Origin: Numidum massiliense
GTDB taxonomy: Bacteria > Bacillota > Bacilli > Thermoactinomycetales > Novibacillaceae
Length of the DNA stretch: 64,000 nucleotides
Assembly (NCBI RefSeq): GCF_001375555.1
Contig: NZ_CTDZ01000009.1
Span: 3,031,758-3,095,757, forward strand
Direction: 5' to 3'
Part shown: positions 27,458 to 36,347 of the stretch, in pieces
How positions within the stretch are numbered: position 1 is the stretch's first letter
Layout of the letters: each line of letters starts with the position of its first letter
Made by a program: the position numbers and the translations under genes
Notes under the pieces: generated by a model
What the model was told of the DNA's origin: nothing
The model's database searches: none
The model's input: the letters and a program-made list of their open reading frames with translations, nothing else

Positions 27458-28072
27458 TTATGGGGATACGGATGCCATCGCAATTAGTGCACTCTCAATC
27501 GTAGCGGCAACGAGCAACAACGCGACGACACCGATACATAAGAGCGGTAGTCGTCGTACCGTTGTACGCGTATCGCGACTAACCGCTGTACGTAGCCCCG
27601 GATTCCACAGCGAACGTATCCACCCGATCGCGAGCCAACCGAACTTGATGCCGAAGCCTCCCGCAATGATAATCGCCGGAAGCTCAAACATCCCGTGCGG
27701 CATAATTTGCGTCACAAACAACCTCAAAGGGCTTTCCCCATACCTTAGCGCCGCGTCGCTTATAATGAATCCGAGCATAAATCCGTTCGACAATAGCGCG
27801 ATCGCCGGATACAGTCCGAACAGCAAGCCACTCGCCAACATAATAAACGCTGCCTTCGTATTGTTTAAAAAGATCGTCCAAAAAATGTTCGTAAACGTGT
27901 GATCAGCTGCAATGTTTTCCACGACGTCTTGCAGCTGTTTGAGCATTTCTTTAACGATCGGTTGCACCTCGTCGTGCATGACGAAGCCAATGACACTACT
28001 GCCGACCATTAGTCCGGCGGCAATCCACACGAACGACTTATTTTGCTTTAACAACTGCCAAAACGCTCGCAT
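27458..28072 (-). CDS. SpoIIM-family membrane protein
   Basis: About 204 residues with five or so membrane segments. The family (DUF95/SpoIIM) is recognised by the HGMFELPAIIIAGGFG motif near the middle, the preceding NGFMLGFII helix and a final ESALIA. SpoIIM is part of the DMP complex (SpoIID-M-P) driving engulfment during sporulation. This could be SpoIIM itself or a paralogue, since B. subtilis spoIIM lies elsewhere. The chosen ATG (28072) is 8 bp after GGGGG; an ATG at 28129 would add a poorly conserved 19 residues. It is divergent from pdaB. Confidence 0.78.
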   Translation of the reverse strand: MRAFWQLLKQNKSFVWIAAGLMVGSSVIGFVMHDEVQPIVKEMLKQLQDVVENIAADHTFTNIFWTIFLNNTKAAFIMLASGLLFGLYPAIALLSNGFMLGFIISDAALRYGESPLRLFVTQIMPHGMFELPAIIIAGGFGIKFGWLAIGWIRSLWNPGLRTAVSRDTRTTVRRLPLLCIGVVALLLVAATIESALIAMASVSP

Positions 28073-28187
28073 CGCCATATCCCCCATAACTGCTTTTTTT
28101 TTCACGATACATATGTGTAAGCTGTTCATATCCTCTATGGACGAACATAGATTGTACTATGACCTAAGTTCGCAGGGAGGTGAAAGT

Positions 28188-28964
28188 ATGTTCTGGGTGC
28201 TGTCCGGAAAGAAACTGAAGCGCACCCTCGTCGCGACTGTCGCGCTCGTTTTTGCCGCCGGCATTTATTACGCTAACAAACAGAACATAAACGTGTTTTC
28301 GATGGAAAATGAAGGGCCACAAGCTTATTATTCGGTTAAGACCGACGATAAAGTGTTGGCCCTCACGTTCGATATTAGCTGGGGAGAAGAAATTGTCGGT
28401 CCCGTCCTCGATACGCTCAAAGAGGCGAACCTCAATAAAGCAACGTTTTTCCTCTCTTCTCCTTGGGCAAAAAGTCATCCCGACGTCGTTAAACGCATCG
28501 TCGACATGGGCTTTGAAGTTGGTAGCCACGGTCATAAACACGAAAATTTTAGCGAACACGATGAAGCGTGGATGCGCGAGCAAATTACGAAAGCCCATCA
28601 AATACTCGCTGATGTGACTGGTCAAAAAAGAATCAACCTGATCCGCCTGCCAAACGGCGACTTCGATAAGCGCACATTAAATGTCGCCAACAGCTTAGGT
28701 TATCGCGTGATCCAATGGGACACCGATTCGCTCGATTGGATGCGGAAAAGCGCCGACGAGATCGTGCAACGCGTGACGTCGAAAGCCCACCCGGGCGACA
28801 TCGTTCTTTTTCACGCGAGTGATTCCGCAAAAAACACGCCAGAAGCTTTACCGCGGGTTATCAAAGAGCTACGGGAAAAAGGATACAGTTTCGCCACGGT
28901 TTCCGAATTAATTGCCGGAAGCACGATAAAAACCGACCCGGTTGAAGATGCGAAATCCGATTAA
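28188..28964 (+). CDS. pdaB: Polysaccharide deacetylase PdaB (sporulation)
   Basis: A 258-residue, membrane-anchored protein (helix about 12-30) with a NodB-type deacetylase domain (about 50-240). Motifs are LTFDISWGEE (first catalytic Asp region, FD-I instead of FDD), SHGHKHENFS (metal-binding H-x3-H) and LIRLPNGDFD. The FDI change is the usual form in PdaB/YbaN proteins. PdaB is needed to maintain spores after late sporulation. The ATG at 28188 follows GGGAGGTGAAAGT, an excellent site. It neighbours salA, cwlD, gerD and kbaA as in Bacillus. Confidence 0.88.
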   Translation: MFWVLSGKKLKRTLVATVALVFAAGIYYANKQNINVFSMENEGPQAYYSVKTDDKVLALTFDISWGEEIVGPVLDTLKEANLNKATFFLSSPWAKSHPDVVKRIVDMGFEVGSHGHKHENFSEHDEAWMREQITKAHQILADVTGQKRINLIRLPNGDFDKRTLNVANSLGYRVIQWDTDSLDWMRKSADEIVQRVTSKAHPGDIVLFHASDSAKNTPEALPRVIKELREKGYSFATVSELIAGSTIKTDPVEDAKSD

Positions 28965-29070
28965 TCATTATTGGCTGCCTCGCACGCAGGTACCCCGTCG
29001 GCCAAACGGCTGATTCACCGAGCTTAAGTCGACACGTGTATCATATGCAGCACCACATCTGCCCATCCGA

Positions 29071-29091
29071 GCTAGACACCCGTTGTCTAGC
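29071..29091 (+). terminator. Terminator-like hairpin between pdaB and kbaA
   Basis: GCTAGACA and TGTCTAGC arms with a 5-nt loop, followed by a T-rich stretch on the plus strand. It probably ends pdaB and abuts the convergent kbaA stop. Confidence 0.5.
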
Positions 29092-29721
29092 TTATACTTT
29101 TTGTTGCACCGCTTGACTTTGCTGTTTTGTAGCAGGTAGCAAGCGGTGTAGCTGCATAATTTGCCACGTATTACACGTAAGGAGAGTCGTCAGTGCAATC
29201 CACAACGAATTGGCATTGTTCCCTTTGAGCACGGGAATTAGTTCAATAAACGTAAACACGAACATAAAGAAAACCGTCGACGCAAACGCCTTTCTGTTAG
29301 TCGCGGTAGCTTTTTTCCAAGCGACGCCAACGGCGATGACCAACACGGCGAGCGGTAGCCACACGTAAGGAACGAACGTTTCGTTACTCGCCCCGAAAAA
29401 CGCGTATCGCAAATAGATGACGTCAAAAAAAGTAAAAGCTAACAAGAGCCATAACACCGCTTGAAAAAGCCGGCTATTTTTAAAAATACTGAGTAACAAA
29501 ATATTCAACACGCTAAAGGCAAAAAAACCGAGCGAGGCGACAACACTAAACAAAGCGCCCATCCACAGTTTCCCTAAAAGGCTATAAAAAAGCTCGACAA
29601 CCCACTGCTCACCGTAACTGATGCCATTGTACCATTCGACAGCGAAGCCGACGACGAGTGCGGTCACAATCCCGGCGAGCAGTGTCGTCCTAAATAAGTA
29701 AGCCCACTTTTTTATCGTCAT
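29092..29721 (-). CDS. kbaA: KinB-signalling pathway activation protein KbaA
   Basis: About 209 residues with six hydrophobic segments. It starts MTIKKWAYLFRTTLLAGIVT and contains YLRYAFFGASNETF and LWIALTTLLTCNTWQIMQLH, as in KbaA. KbaA supports activity of the sporulation kinase KinB, feeding the Spo0A phosphorelay. The chosen ATG follows AAAGGGGATATC; an upstream ATG at 29838 would add 39 residues unlike the family and would run into the gerD promoter region. It lies in the conserved salA-gerD-kbaA-pdaB neighbourhood. Confidence 0.82.
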   Translation of the reverse strand: MTIKKWAYLFRTTLLAGIVTALVVGFAVEWYNGISYGEQWVVELFYSLLGKLWMGALFSVVASLGFFAFSVLNILLLSIFKNSRLFQAVLWLLLAFTFFDVIYLRYAFFGASNETFVPYVWLPLAVLVIAVGVAWKKATATNRKAFASTVFFMFVFTFIELIPVLKGNNANSLWIALTTLLTCNTWQIMQLHRLLPATKQQSQAVQQKV

Positions 29722-29811
29722 AAAAATGATATCCCCTTTATGCGACAATCGATATACTTTCTCGATTGTACCAAAAATACAGCTGCCAATACTACCCAAA
29801 GCCCATTTTAA

Positions 29812-29842
29812 AGTATGATCGCTACCTGTCAATGTCATATTA
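29812..29842 (+). promoter_or_regulatory. Possible SigG-type promoter of gerD
   Basis: CATATTA (29836-29842) with AGTATG 18 bp upstream (29812-29817). It resembles the forespore SigG pattern loosely. gerD is SigG-controlled in B. subtilis. Confidence 0.3.
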
Positions 29843-29879
29843 GGGTTAGATCACTCTCTGTTAAAAAGGTGGTTTTCGT

Positions 29880-30452
29880 ATGCGCACGTCGCTTGCCGCC
29901 ATTTGCATCGCCTTCGCCTTTGTACTCACCTCTTGCAGTCCACAATCGAAGCCTTCAGGATCGCCGGACTACCAAGAAACGAAGCAAATGGTCGTCGATA
30001 TTTTAAAAACAGAAGATGGAAAAAAAGCTATTCAAGATGCGGTGCAAGATCCAGCGATTAAAGAAAAAGTGTTACTGTCCGGATCGCACATGACTGAAGC
30101 AGTCGATCAGGCGATCAACAATCCGAAAAATAAAGCACACATCGAAAAAATATTTCAAAACCCAAAAGTAGCAGCCAATTTTGCTAAAACAATTCGCAAA
30201 GAACACGAACAGTTACTAAAGCAGCTGATGAAAGACCCAGATTACCAAAAAATGCTGTTGGATGTCATGAAAAACCCAGATTACGAAAAGCAAATACTCG
30301 ACTTAATGAAAAGCGAGCCCTACCGTAAGCAGACGATGACGATTATGAACGACGCCTTGCAAAATCCGCTCTTTAAGGAAAAATATATGGAGTTGTTGTT
30401 AAAGGCAACAGAGGAAACATTAAAATCAGAGAAAAAGAAAGGGCAGAAATGA
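29880..30452 (+). CDS. gerD: Spore germination lipoprotein GerD
   Basis: 190 residues with a lipoprotein signal and lipobox VLTSC (Cys about residue 19). A helical region of repeated Lys/Asp/Asn-rich motifs follows, with PDYQ, NPKNK, DPDYQKM and NPDYEKQ. GerD is a scaffold on the spore inner membrane that clusters nutrient germinant receptors into the germinosome. The C-terminus is Lys-rich (SEKKKGQK). It is on the plus strand, convergent with salA, with a strong terminator between them. Confidence 0.88.
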   Translation: MRTSLAAICIAFAFVLTSCSPQSKPSGSPDYQETKQMVVDILKTEDGKKAIQDAVQDPAIKEKVLLSGSHMTEAVDQAINNPKNKAHIEKIFQNPKVAANFAKTIRKEHEQLLKQLMKDPDYQKMLLDVMKNPDYEKQILDLMKSEPYRKQTMTIMNDALQNPLFKEKYMELLLKATEETLKSEKKKGQK

Positions 30453-30486
30453 TTAGAAGTAAATTCTTCCTATCCGACATAAAAGA

Positions 30487-30512
30487 CCCCGTTTTCCAAA
30501 TGGGAAACGGGG
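30487..30512. terminator. Bidirectional terminator between gerD and salA
   Basis: CCCCGTTTTCC-AAAT-GGGAAACGGGG, a long GC-rich stem between convergent stops (30452 and 30524). It is flanked by A-rich sequence on the left and a short T-containing tract on the right. Confidence 0.8.
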
Positions 30513-30523
30513 TTGGTCTTCTG

Positions 30524-31630
30524 TTAGCTCTTCACTGGGAGCTGACAGCGGGCGATCACATCTGTCGCCAGATCAGCAAATATTTTCCCTGTTTTACTCG
30601 ATGCATCGTAAACAGACGGCGAACTGTCTGGATCGCGTAAATCTGCTTCGGGCGCGCCGAGCGGAATTTGTGCGAGGACGTCGGTACGCAGCTCTTCCGC
30701 TAACTTAGTACCGCCGCCTTGTCCAAATACGAATTGTTTCTCGCCGCAAGAGCCACACTCGAGATAGGCCATGTTTTCGACGACGCCGAGTAAGTCGTGT
30801 TTCGTGTGCAACGCCATCGCTCCGGCGCGCGCAGCGACAAATGCAGCCGTCGGGTGCGGCGTCGTCACGATCAGCTCTTTACTTTTCGGAATAAGCTGGT
30901 GCACGTCTAACGCGATATCCCCCGTTCCAGGCGGCAAATCGAGCAGCATGTAGTCGATATCTTCCCAAAGTACCTCGACAAAAAAGTTGCGCAACATTTT
31001 ACCGAGCATCGGGCCGCGCCAAATGACAGGGTTATTGTCTTGCACGAAAAAGCCCATCGACATCACCTTCACCCCGTACCGCTCGACGGGGAGGATCGTC
31101 TTATCGATTACCGTAGGCCTTTGTTCGATCCCCATCATATCCGGAACACTAAATCCGTATATGTCGGCGTCAATGATGCCGACACGCTTTCCTTGCCGCG
31201 CGAGGGCAACCGCCAAGTTAACAGTAACCGTCGATTTTCCAACACCGCCCTTACCGCTAGCGACCGCGATAAACTGGGTTGGCGAATCGTCAGCTAACAA
31301 CGGCGAAAGCGGCGCTTGCGGACGCACCGGTCCTTTGCCCGCACCGAGTTGCCCTCTTAGCTTGGCCGATAGCTCTGCGCGCTCTTCGTCTGTCATCGCG
31401 CCAAATGTCAGGTCGACGTGCGCTGCGCCAGCTTCCTTCACTTTATGAATGACATCTTCTTCGATTTTCGCCTTCAATGGGCACCCGACAATCGTCAGCA
31501 CGACCGTTAAAGAGACGTTTTTCCCGTCAACTTTAATGTCCCGAATCATATTTAACTCGACGAGGCTCCGGTTTAATTCCGGATCTTTGACGTCTTTTAA
31601 CGCCTCGAGAATCATCTTTTCCGTCAACAT
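30524..31630 (-). CDS. salA: Mrp/NBP35-type P-loop ATPase SalA/ApbC
   Basis: About 368 residues. An N-terminal DUF59/MIP18 domain (about 1-80: LEALKDVKDPELNRSLVEL) is followed by a ParA-type ATPase with deviant Walker A ASGKGGVGKSTVTVNLA, IDADIYGFSVPDMMG and LLDLPPGTGD. A CGSCG motif near residue 290 could bind an Fe-S cluster. Mrp proteins are Fe-S carriers; in B. subtilis the protein at this locus, SalA, also regulates scoC and exoprotease genes. The start at 31630 follows GGGGTG with good spacing. Neighbours cwlD and gerD match Bacillus order. Confidence 0.88.
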   Translation of the reverse strand: MLTEKMILEALKDVKDPELNRSLVELNMIRDIKVDGKNVSLTVVLTIVGCPLKAKIEEDVIHKVKEAGAAHVDLTFGAMTDEERAELSAKLRGQLGAGKGPVRPQAPLSPLLADDSPTQFIAVASGKGGVGKSTVTVNLAVALARQGKRVGIIDADIYGFSVPDMMGIEQRPTVIDKTILPVERYGVKVMSMGFFVQDNNPVIWRGPMLGKMLRNFFVEVLWEDIDYMLLDLPPGTGDIALDVHQLIPKSKELIVTTPHPTAAFVAARAGAMALHTKHDLLGVVENMAYLECGSCGEKQFVFGQGGGTKLAEELRTDVLAQIPLGAPEADLRDPDSSPSVYDASSKTGKIFADLATDVIARCQLPVKS

Positions 31631-31693
31631 ACCGAAACACCCCAATGCTTATGATCACGTTTTCGTTCACGCCCATTATAACACATTCCTCAT

Positions 31694-32449
31694 TCAGTCC
31701 CTAATGGGGTGCGGCGTGTCGGGTTCCCCTTCGTTTTTAGCGAAATATGAGAGCACTCCGCGGTAAATACTCGCCGCCAACCGCTCTTGATACGCCCTGT
31801 CATTCAATAGCTCCGCTTCGGCAGGGTTGGACAAAAAGCCCGCCTCGACCAATACCGCGGGTACGTGCGCCGCTTTAAGCACATAAATATCGCTCGTTTG
31901 CTTGGCGGCACGCGTCGTGTTTCCCAAATCGTCGATGAGTTGCCTTTGTATGATGACAGCTAACTGTTCACTCTGCTCTAACGATGGATGGTAAAATGTC
32001 TGTGCCCCGGACCAGCGCGGCGAAGGCATGCTATTCAAATGAATACTAATGACGAGATTCGGTTCCGTTTCCTTAATGATCTGTACACGTGCGTGTAAGT
32101 CCTCAACTTTTCGCTTTCTTAAACCCGGTGTACCTCCGTTCGCCAAATCCGTATCCGACTCCCGCGTCATGACGACATATGCACCCGACTGTTGCAAGTA
32201 ATTCCGAAGGCTCTGCGCAATGTTTAAATTAATGTCCTTTTCTAAAACACCTTTGGCACTGACAGCCCCCGGGTCCGGTCCGCCGTGTCCTGCGTCGACG
32301 ACGATGATTTGTCCCAAGAGCGGCATGCCCCCCACAGTCCATTTCGCCTTAAACGAAGGTATCGAGAGCACGACAGCCGTCGTTAGCCCGACGATCGCCA
32401 CGATTAATAGCCATTTGCGATTCATCCAACGCGTATTCGTTGCACGCAT
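31694..32449 (-). CDS. cwlD: Germination-specific N-acetylmuramoyl-L-alanine amidase CwlD
   Basis: 251 residues: an N-terminal membrane anchor (about 13-30) and an Amidase_3 domain. Zinc ligands appear in VDAGHGGPDPGA (His), EKDINLNIA (Glu) and ISIHLNSMP (His), with catalytic Glu in VLVEAGFLSNPAEA. CwlD removes the peptide side chain from cortex muramic acid, the first step of muramic-delta-lactam formation that lets germination enzymes recognise the cortex. The start follows AAGGGGGGACGG. It lies between rpsI and salA as in Bacillus. Confidence 0.9.
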   Translation of the reverse strand: MRATNTRWMNRKWLLIVAIVGLTTAVVLSIPSFKAKWTVGGMPLLGQIIVVDAGHGGPDPGAVSAKGVLEKDINLNIAQSLRNYLQQSGAYVVMTRESDTDLANGGTPGLRKRKVEDLHARVQIIKETEPNLVISIHLNSMPSPRWSGAQTFYHPSLEQSEQLAVIIQRQLIDDLGNTTRAAKQTSDIYVLKAAHVPAVLVEAGFLSNPAEAELLNDRAYQERLAASIYRGVLSYFAKNEGEPDTPHPIRD

Positions 32450-32550
32450 CCCACCCGTCCCCCCTTGTAAAGTTTACGGGACGAGTCGCTAAGTTATGAA
32501 AGAAATCAAGTAAGTTCCTCATAAACGCTTATTTAAATGGGAATAAAAAG

Positions 32551-32575
32551 CCCCAAATCGAAGTTCGATTTGGGG
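32551..32575 (-). terminator. Terminator after rpsI
   Basis: CCCCAAATCGA and TCGATTTGGGG arms (11 bp, 3-nt loop) followed by a CTTTTT run on the minus strand, just past the rpsI stop. It ends the rplM-rpsI unit. Confidence 0.9.
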
Positions 32576-32592
32576 TTTGAAACGTTGATCCA

Positions 32593-32985
32593 TTACCGTT
32601 TCGAGAACTGCGGAGCACGGCGAGCACCTTTCAAGCCGTACTTCTTCCGTTCCTTCATGCGCGGGTCGCGCGTTAAAAATCCTGCTTTTTTCAGCGCTGG
32701 CCTGAGCTCGCTGTCGGCTTTCAGGAGCGCGCGGGCAATACCGTGGCGAATGGCCCCAGCTTGACCCGTATATCCGCCCCCGTGAACGTTAACTAACACA
32801 TCGTAACGATCAGCTGTGTCGGTTAAAACGAGCGGTTGTTTGGCGATCGCCTTTAACGTCTCCATACCGAAGTAATCGTCTAAATCGCGTTTATTGACGA
32901 TGACGCGCCCGTCCCCAGGTACGAGGCGAACGCGGGCGACAGATTCCTTTCGGCGTCCTGTTCCGTAATACATTACTTGCGCCAC
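32593..32985 (-). CDS. rpsI: 30S ribosomal protein S9
   Basis: 130 residues, normal length. It begins [20 protein letters not shown], contains [20 protein letters not shown] and ends in the basic [16 protein letters not shown] tail that reaches the ribosomal P site. It is the second gene of the rplM-rpsI operon, preceded by a good AAAGGAGGTCACG site. Confidence 0.97.
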   Translation of the reverse strand: MAQVMYYGTGRRKESVARVRLVPGDGRVIVNKRDLDDYFGMETLKAIAKQPLVLTDTADRYDVLVNVHGGGYTGQAGAIRHGIARALLKADSELRPALKKAGFLTRDPRMKERKKYGLKGARRAPQFSKR

Positions 32986-33017
32986 AAACGTGACCTCCTT
33001 TAGCGAAAAATGTCACC

Positions 33018-33455
33018 TTAACCGCGAAGTTCCCAAACTTCCGGTTGCTGTGCTTGGTGGGGATGTTCTGGACCGGCGAACACTTTCAATTTCTTAAGTT
33101 GTGCCCGTCCTAAGCTGTTCTTCGGCAACATACCTTTAACAGCGATTTCGACCATTTTTTCCGGCTTTTTGGCAAGCAGTTCCGCCGCTGACGTCTCTTT
33201 TAACCCGCCAGCGTAATTTGTGTGACGGTAATACGTCTTGTCTTGCATTTTCTTTCCAGTTAACACGATTTTATCGGCATTAACGACGATCACAAAATCG
33301 CCTGTATCGACATGGGGCGTGTAAGTCGGCTTAAGTTTACCGCGCAAGATGCTGGCCACTTCGGATGCTAGGCGTCCAAGCCTTTGACCGGCCGCATCTA
33401 CCACGTACCACTTCCGCTCCACTTCGTGCGGTTTTGCCATAAACGTGGTCCGCAT
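33018..33455 (-). CDS. rplM: 50S ribosomal protein L13
   Basis: 145 residues, typical of the family, from [20 protein letters not shown], with [16 protein letters not shown] and [20 protein letters not shown]. The ATG at 33455 follows TAGGAGGTAATCCC; an in-frame ATG at 33479 is not favoured. It is transcribed with rpsI from the promoter at 33550-33578. An ISLre2 element now separates this unit from truA. Confidence 0.96.
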   Translation of the reverse strand: MRTTFMAKPHEVERKWYVVDAAGQRLGRLASEVASILRGKLKPTYTPHVDTGDFVIVVNADKIVLTGKKMQDKTYYRHTNYAGGLKETSAAELLAKKPEKMVEIAVKGMLPKNSLGRAQLKKLKVFAGPEHPHQAQQPEVWELRG

Positions 33456-33510
33456 GGGATTACCTCCTAACAAATACAACTCGCGTCTTATTCACGTTCT
33501 GTATCATTAA

Positions 33511-33533
33511 TAAACCCGGGGCTTGTGGGTTTA
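33511..33533 (-). ncRNA. rplM leader hairpin (L13 leader-like)
   Basis: TAAACCC-ACAAGCCCC-GGGTTTA in the 5' untranslated region, about 55 nt upstream of rplM. A short hairpin with this placement is described for L13 leaders of Bacillales, thought to mediate autoregulation. Assigned by position and shape only. Confidence 0.5.
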
Positions 33534-33549
33534 TAAAATACCAACGTTC

Positions 33550-33578
33550 ATAATAATACACTCGCGCGCTTGAGTCAA
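33550..33578 (-). promoter_or_regulatory. SigmaA promoter of rplM-rpsI
   Basis: TTGACT (33573-33578), a 17-bp spacer and TATTAT (33550-33555). The ISLre2 target duplication begins 7 bp upstream of the -35, so the insertion leaves the promoter core intact. Confidence 0.82.
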
Positions 33579-33594
33579 GAGTACAGCGCGTGGA

Positions 33595-35210
33595 GTATGT
33601 GTCAAGCTTTACTCGACGACCTTACAGGATCAAGGATTTAAAGACCTAAATATGTCATTCCCTAACGTTCACTTGTTGTCCGCCCTTGAGGAGTTAACTC
33701 TTCAAGGACGGCGATTAACCACCTTATCCAAATACCCAATAGCACTTGAAGCTGATGCGGCACCTACTTGGATCCTGCCAACTTGAACCCCAATGTGATC
33801 CGACTTACCTATTCGCCTCGCATGGCGTTTTAGTTTTTGTGTCACTTGGCGGTTGGGCCAGACAGTTAATAATGCCTGTCTCAACGTCCCATTGGTAACG
33901 CCTTGTTGTACTTTGGCGATGGCTTGAGCCCCTTCTTCACTCCAGTACATGCCACGACGTTTCATGCGGTATGCCAGACGTCTCTGGTTCGATTCCATGC
34001 ATCCCATCCTACGAGCATTTTTTGGCACGTCTGGACTAACCTCACGCCAGTCGCAGAGGATCTCCCAGTGCCCTTCAAGATACTTCTGCATGTTCTCGAT
34101 ACGCTTTTCCTCTCGCTCCGTCTCTGCATTTCCCTGTGCCGTATCAATCACCGCTTTAAACCTATCCTTATTTTTTTCGGATATTGCCTTTTCAATTTGA
34201 GGAATGAGCCTTGGCTGGCGGCTCAACCCGCGACGAATACTCCTCTTTACGTGAAAAGGATCCAATTGGCGGACAACCGATGTCGCTTCAGAAAAGGTAT
34301 TTTGAACGCGTTCCTCAGAGATCCATGAAGCCGCATCCGCATTAGTCGCCACATGTGTATGTGAGAGATCCCAACGATGTCGAATCGCTGCATAACCTAT
34401 TTCCCAAAAGTCATCCACCGATTCAACGGTAGAAAAGACGTGACGATCTGTTAACGAGACACGCTGTCCGTTTTGCTCCCACCCGGTATAGGCAAGCATA
34501 TTTTTGATCTCTATTCCTTTGCCTCTCCCTTTGACGTATAAGCCATCTGCTTCGCAATATAAGTGCTTAACGGACGGAGAGTTAGGAATTACCGTATCCT
34601 CAAAAATTCGATCCCTTTTTTCAGCATCCATGACAGCTTGAGCTTCACCTGCTTCTTTTACTAAGCGCTGAAACGTCGTATGGCTGATCGTTATACCGGC
34701 AAGTTTTTGCGTGACCTCTGAGGCGAGGCGGTAGGTCATTCCCGGCGCTGCAGCTAACTCTGCTCCGAGCATCATAAGGTCTGGGCTGTATCTTTTACGG
34801 CGTTTTAAACCGATTGCCTCATCGACAGGGTAATGTGCGTTTCCGTTTCGGTCGTACATCAAGTGGCGTTTATAGGACACTGTCCCAAAAAAACTGGTGA
34901 ACTCCCGGCTGTCCAATCGCTCACTTTTCCAACCGTATTTTTCCTTGTAATGCGTCGTCATCATCTGATCGAGCTGCTCCAAAAATTCTCCGAACAGATC
35001 AGCCATCACTTCCATCAGGCGAATACGTAAGCTTTCCCAAAACGACAACATATCTGTAGACTGTTCCAAGATAGTAGCGATTTCTGGTATAATGGTTTTC
35101 AAGGAAGACCTCTCCTTTCGTGGTGGTTAGGAGTACTATTTAGGTCTTCCTTTTCTATATTCTCCCTCCAAATTCCTGCTAAAACCCTTCGAGAGAAATG
35201 TTACACATAC
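33595..35210 (-). mobile_element. ISLre2-family insertion sequence, complete copy between truA and rplM
   Basis: 1616 bp, ends GTATGTGT at both termini, flanked by a perfect 9-bp target duplication GCGCGTGGA (33586-33594 and 35211-35219). The single transposase gene is intact. Length and encoded protein are identical to the copy at 58751-60366, so both are recent. The 3' end of the transposase faces the rplM promoter. Confidence 0.95.
33702..35102 (-). CDS. ISLre2-family transposase
   Basis: A 466-residue DDE transposase of the ISLre2/UPF0236 family. The N-terminus is helical (MKTIIPEIATILEQSTDMLS). A zinc-finger-free DNA-binding region follows with FFGTVSYKRHLMYDRNGNAH. A catalytic Asp is likely in YCEADGLYVKGR and another in QLDPFHVKR, and the last acidic residue in the CMESNQRRLAYRMKRRG region. 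Related transposases of TnGBS elements belong to the same mutator-like superfamily. Intact. Confidence 0.93.
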   Translation of the reverse strand: MKTIIPEIATILEQSTDMLSFWESLRIRLMEVMADLFGEFLEQLDQMMTTHYKEKYGWKSERLDSREFTSFFGTVSYKRHLMYDRNGNAHYPVDEAIGLKRRKRYSPDLMMLGAELAAAPGMTYRLASEVTQKLAGITISHTTFQRLVKEAGEAQAVMDAEKRDRIFEDTVIPNSPSVKHLYCEADGLYVKGRGKGIEIKNMLAYTGWEQNGQRVSLTDRHVFSTVESVDDFWEIGYAAIRHRWDLSHTHVATNADAASWISEERVQNTFSEATSVVRQLDPFHVKRSIRRGLSRQPRLIPQIEKAISEKNKDRFKAVIDTAQGNAETEREEKRIENMQKYLEGHWEILCDWREVSPDVPKNARRMGCMESNQRRLAYRMKRRGMYWSEEGAQAIAKVQQGVTNGTLRQALLTVWPNRQVTQKLKRHARRIGKSDHIGVQVGRIQVGAASASSAIGYLDKVVNRRP

Positions 35211-35381
35211 GCGCGTGGAAAATAAAAAAACAACTAAAATGAAGACGACCAGACGACCGCGAATAGCCGTTCCCATAAATTGCGCAGTGCCCGCCGAAGC
35301 ACCTAATCTCATTTTTAAGCAACACTAGTTGCGCAGAAACGAGAAAACCTGCGCGACGATGCTTACAACTACAGGTACTAG

Positions 35382-36128
35382 CTACTCGTACACGACCTCC
35401 CACAACGTCAACCCTTCGGGCGGCATCGTGCGTCCAGCCAACCGTCGGTCGCGCGCCGCCAGAATGTGTGGGATCGCGTCCGGCGACAACTCACCGGCCC
35501 CTACCGCTACTAACGTCCCTGTAAGGATGCGCACCATATACTGCAAGAAACCATTGCCGACAAACCACAACTGAATGCGCGTACCAGACGTACAAATCTC
35601 GATCGACTGCAAGTGGCGTACGCGATCCTTTACTTGCGCTTGCGCCGCCGAAAAAGACGTGAAATCATGTGTACCGATCAAATGCTGCGCTGCCGCTCGC
35701 ATCGCTGCCACGTCGAGCGTACGCGGCAAATGGGTGTAATAACGACGGGTAAACACGTCAGGCAGTGCGGCCGTCTCCAACGTATAGCGGTATACTTTCT
35801 CACGTGCGTCAAACCGCGGATGAAACGCCTCTGGAACAACTTCAGCCTGCCGTACGACGATATCCCGCGGTAGACGGTGATTTAATACGCGGGACCACCG
35901 TTCCGCCGGCATCTTACCCGACGTCTCGAACGTTACGACTTGCGCACGCGCGTGCACACCGGAGTCCGTACGTCCGGCCCCCGTCACCGCTACCTCCTTA
36001 GCGCAAATACTCCCCAGTACTTCTTCGAGTACACCTTGCACGGTGCGCACGGGAGGTGCGAGTTGTACTTGAAATCCGTGGAAGTCCGTGCCGTCGTAAG
36101 CGATCGTCAACTTAATTTTCTCCGCCAC
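35382..36128 (-). CDS. truA: tRNA pseudouridine(38-40) synthase TruA
   Basis: 248 residues. It begins KIKLTIAYDGTDFHGFQVQ and has the catalytic Asp in GAGRTDSGVHARAQV, then HLIGTHDFTSFS. TruA isomerises uridines 38-40 in the anticodon stem-loop of many tRNAs. It is the last gene of the ecfA1-ecfA2-ecfT-truA unit. In Bacillus it is followed directly by rplM; here 163 bp and an IS element intervene. The 220 bp between it and ecfT contain no gene. Confidence 0.93.
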   Translation of the reverse strand: MAEKIKLTIAYDGTDFHGFQVQLAPPVRTVQGVLEEVLGSICAKEVAVTGAGRTDSGVHARAQVVTFETSGKMPAERWSRVLNHRLPRDIVVRQAEVVPEAFHPRFDAREKVYRYTLETAALPDVFTRRYYTHLPRTLDVAAMRAAAQHLIGTHDFTSFSAAQAQVKDRVRHLQSIEICTSGTRIQLWFVGNGFLQYMVRILTGTLVAVGAGELSPDAIPHILAARDRRLAGRTMPPEGLTLWEVVYE

Positions 36129-36347
36129 TACTAGTCATTCCCCCCGGTCTAATATCCGATAAACTTCCCCGCTGCTACCTGTGTTCCTCGTTTCCTTGTA
36201 CTGCACCGCTGACCCGATCCACGCTTCACACAGAGTAACTGATAATATCCTCAGATTGGGGTAGACGCACCCCGTTACACCAAGGAAGCGGCGTGTGTGC
36301 TCCCGTTATACCCGCAATAGTCGCTAACAGGTGACCAATTACCCCCA

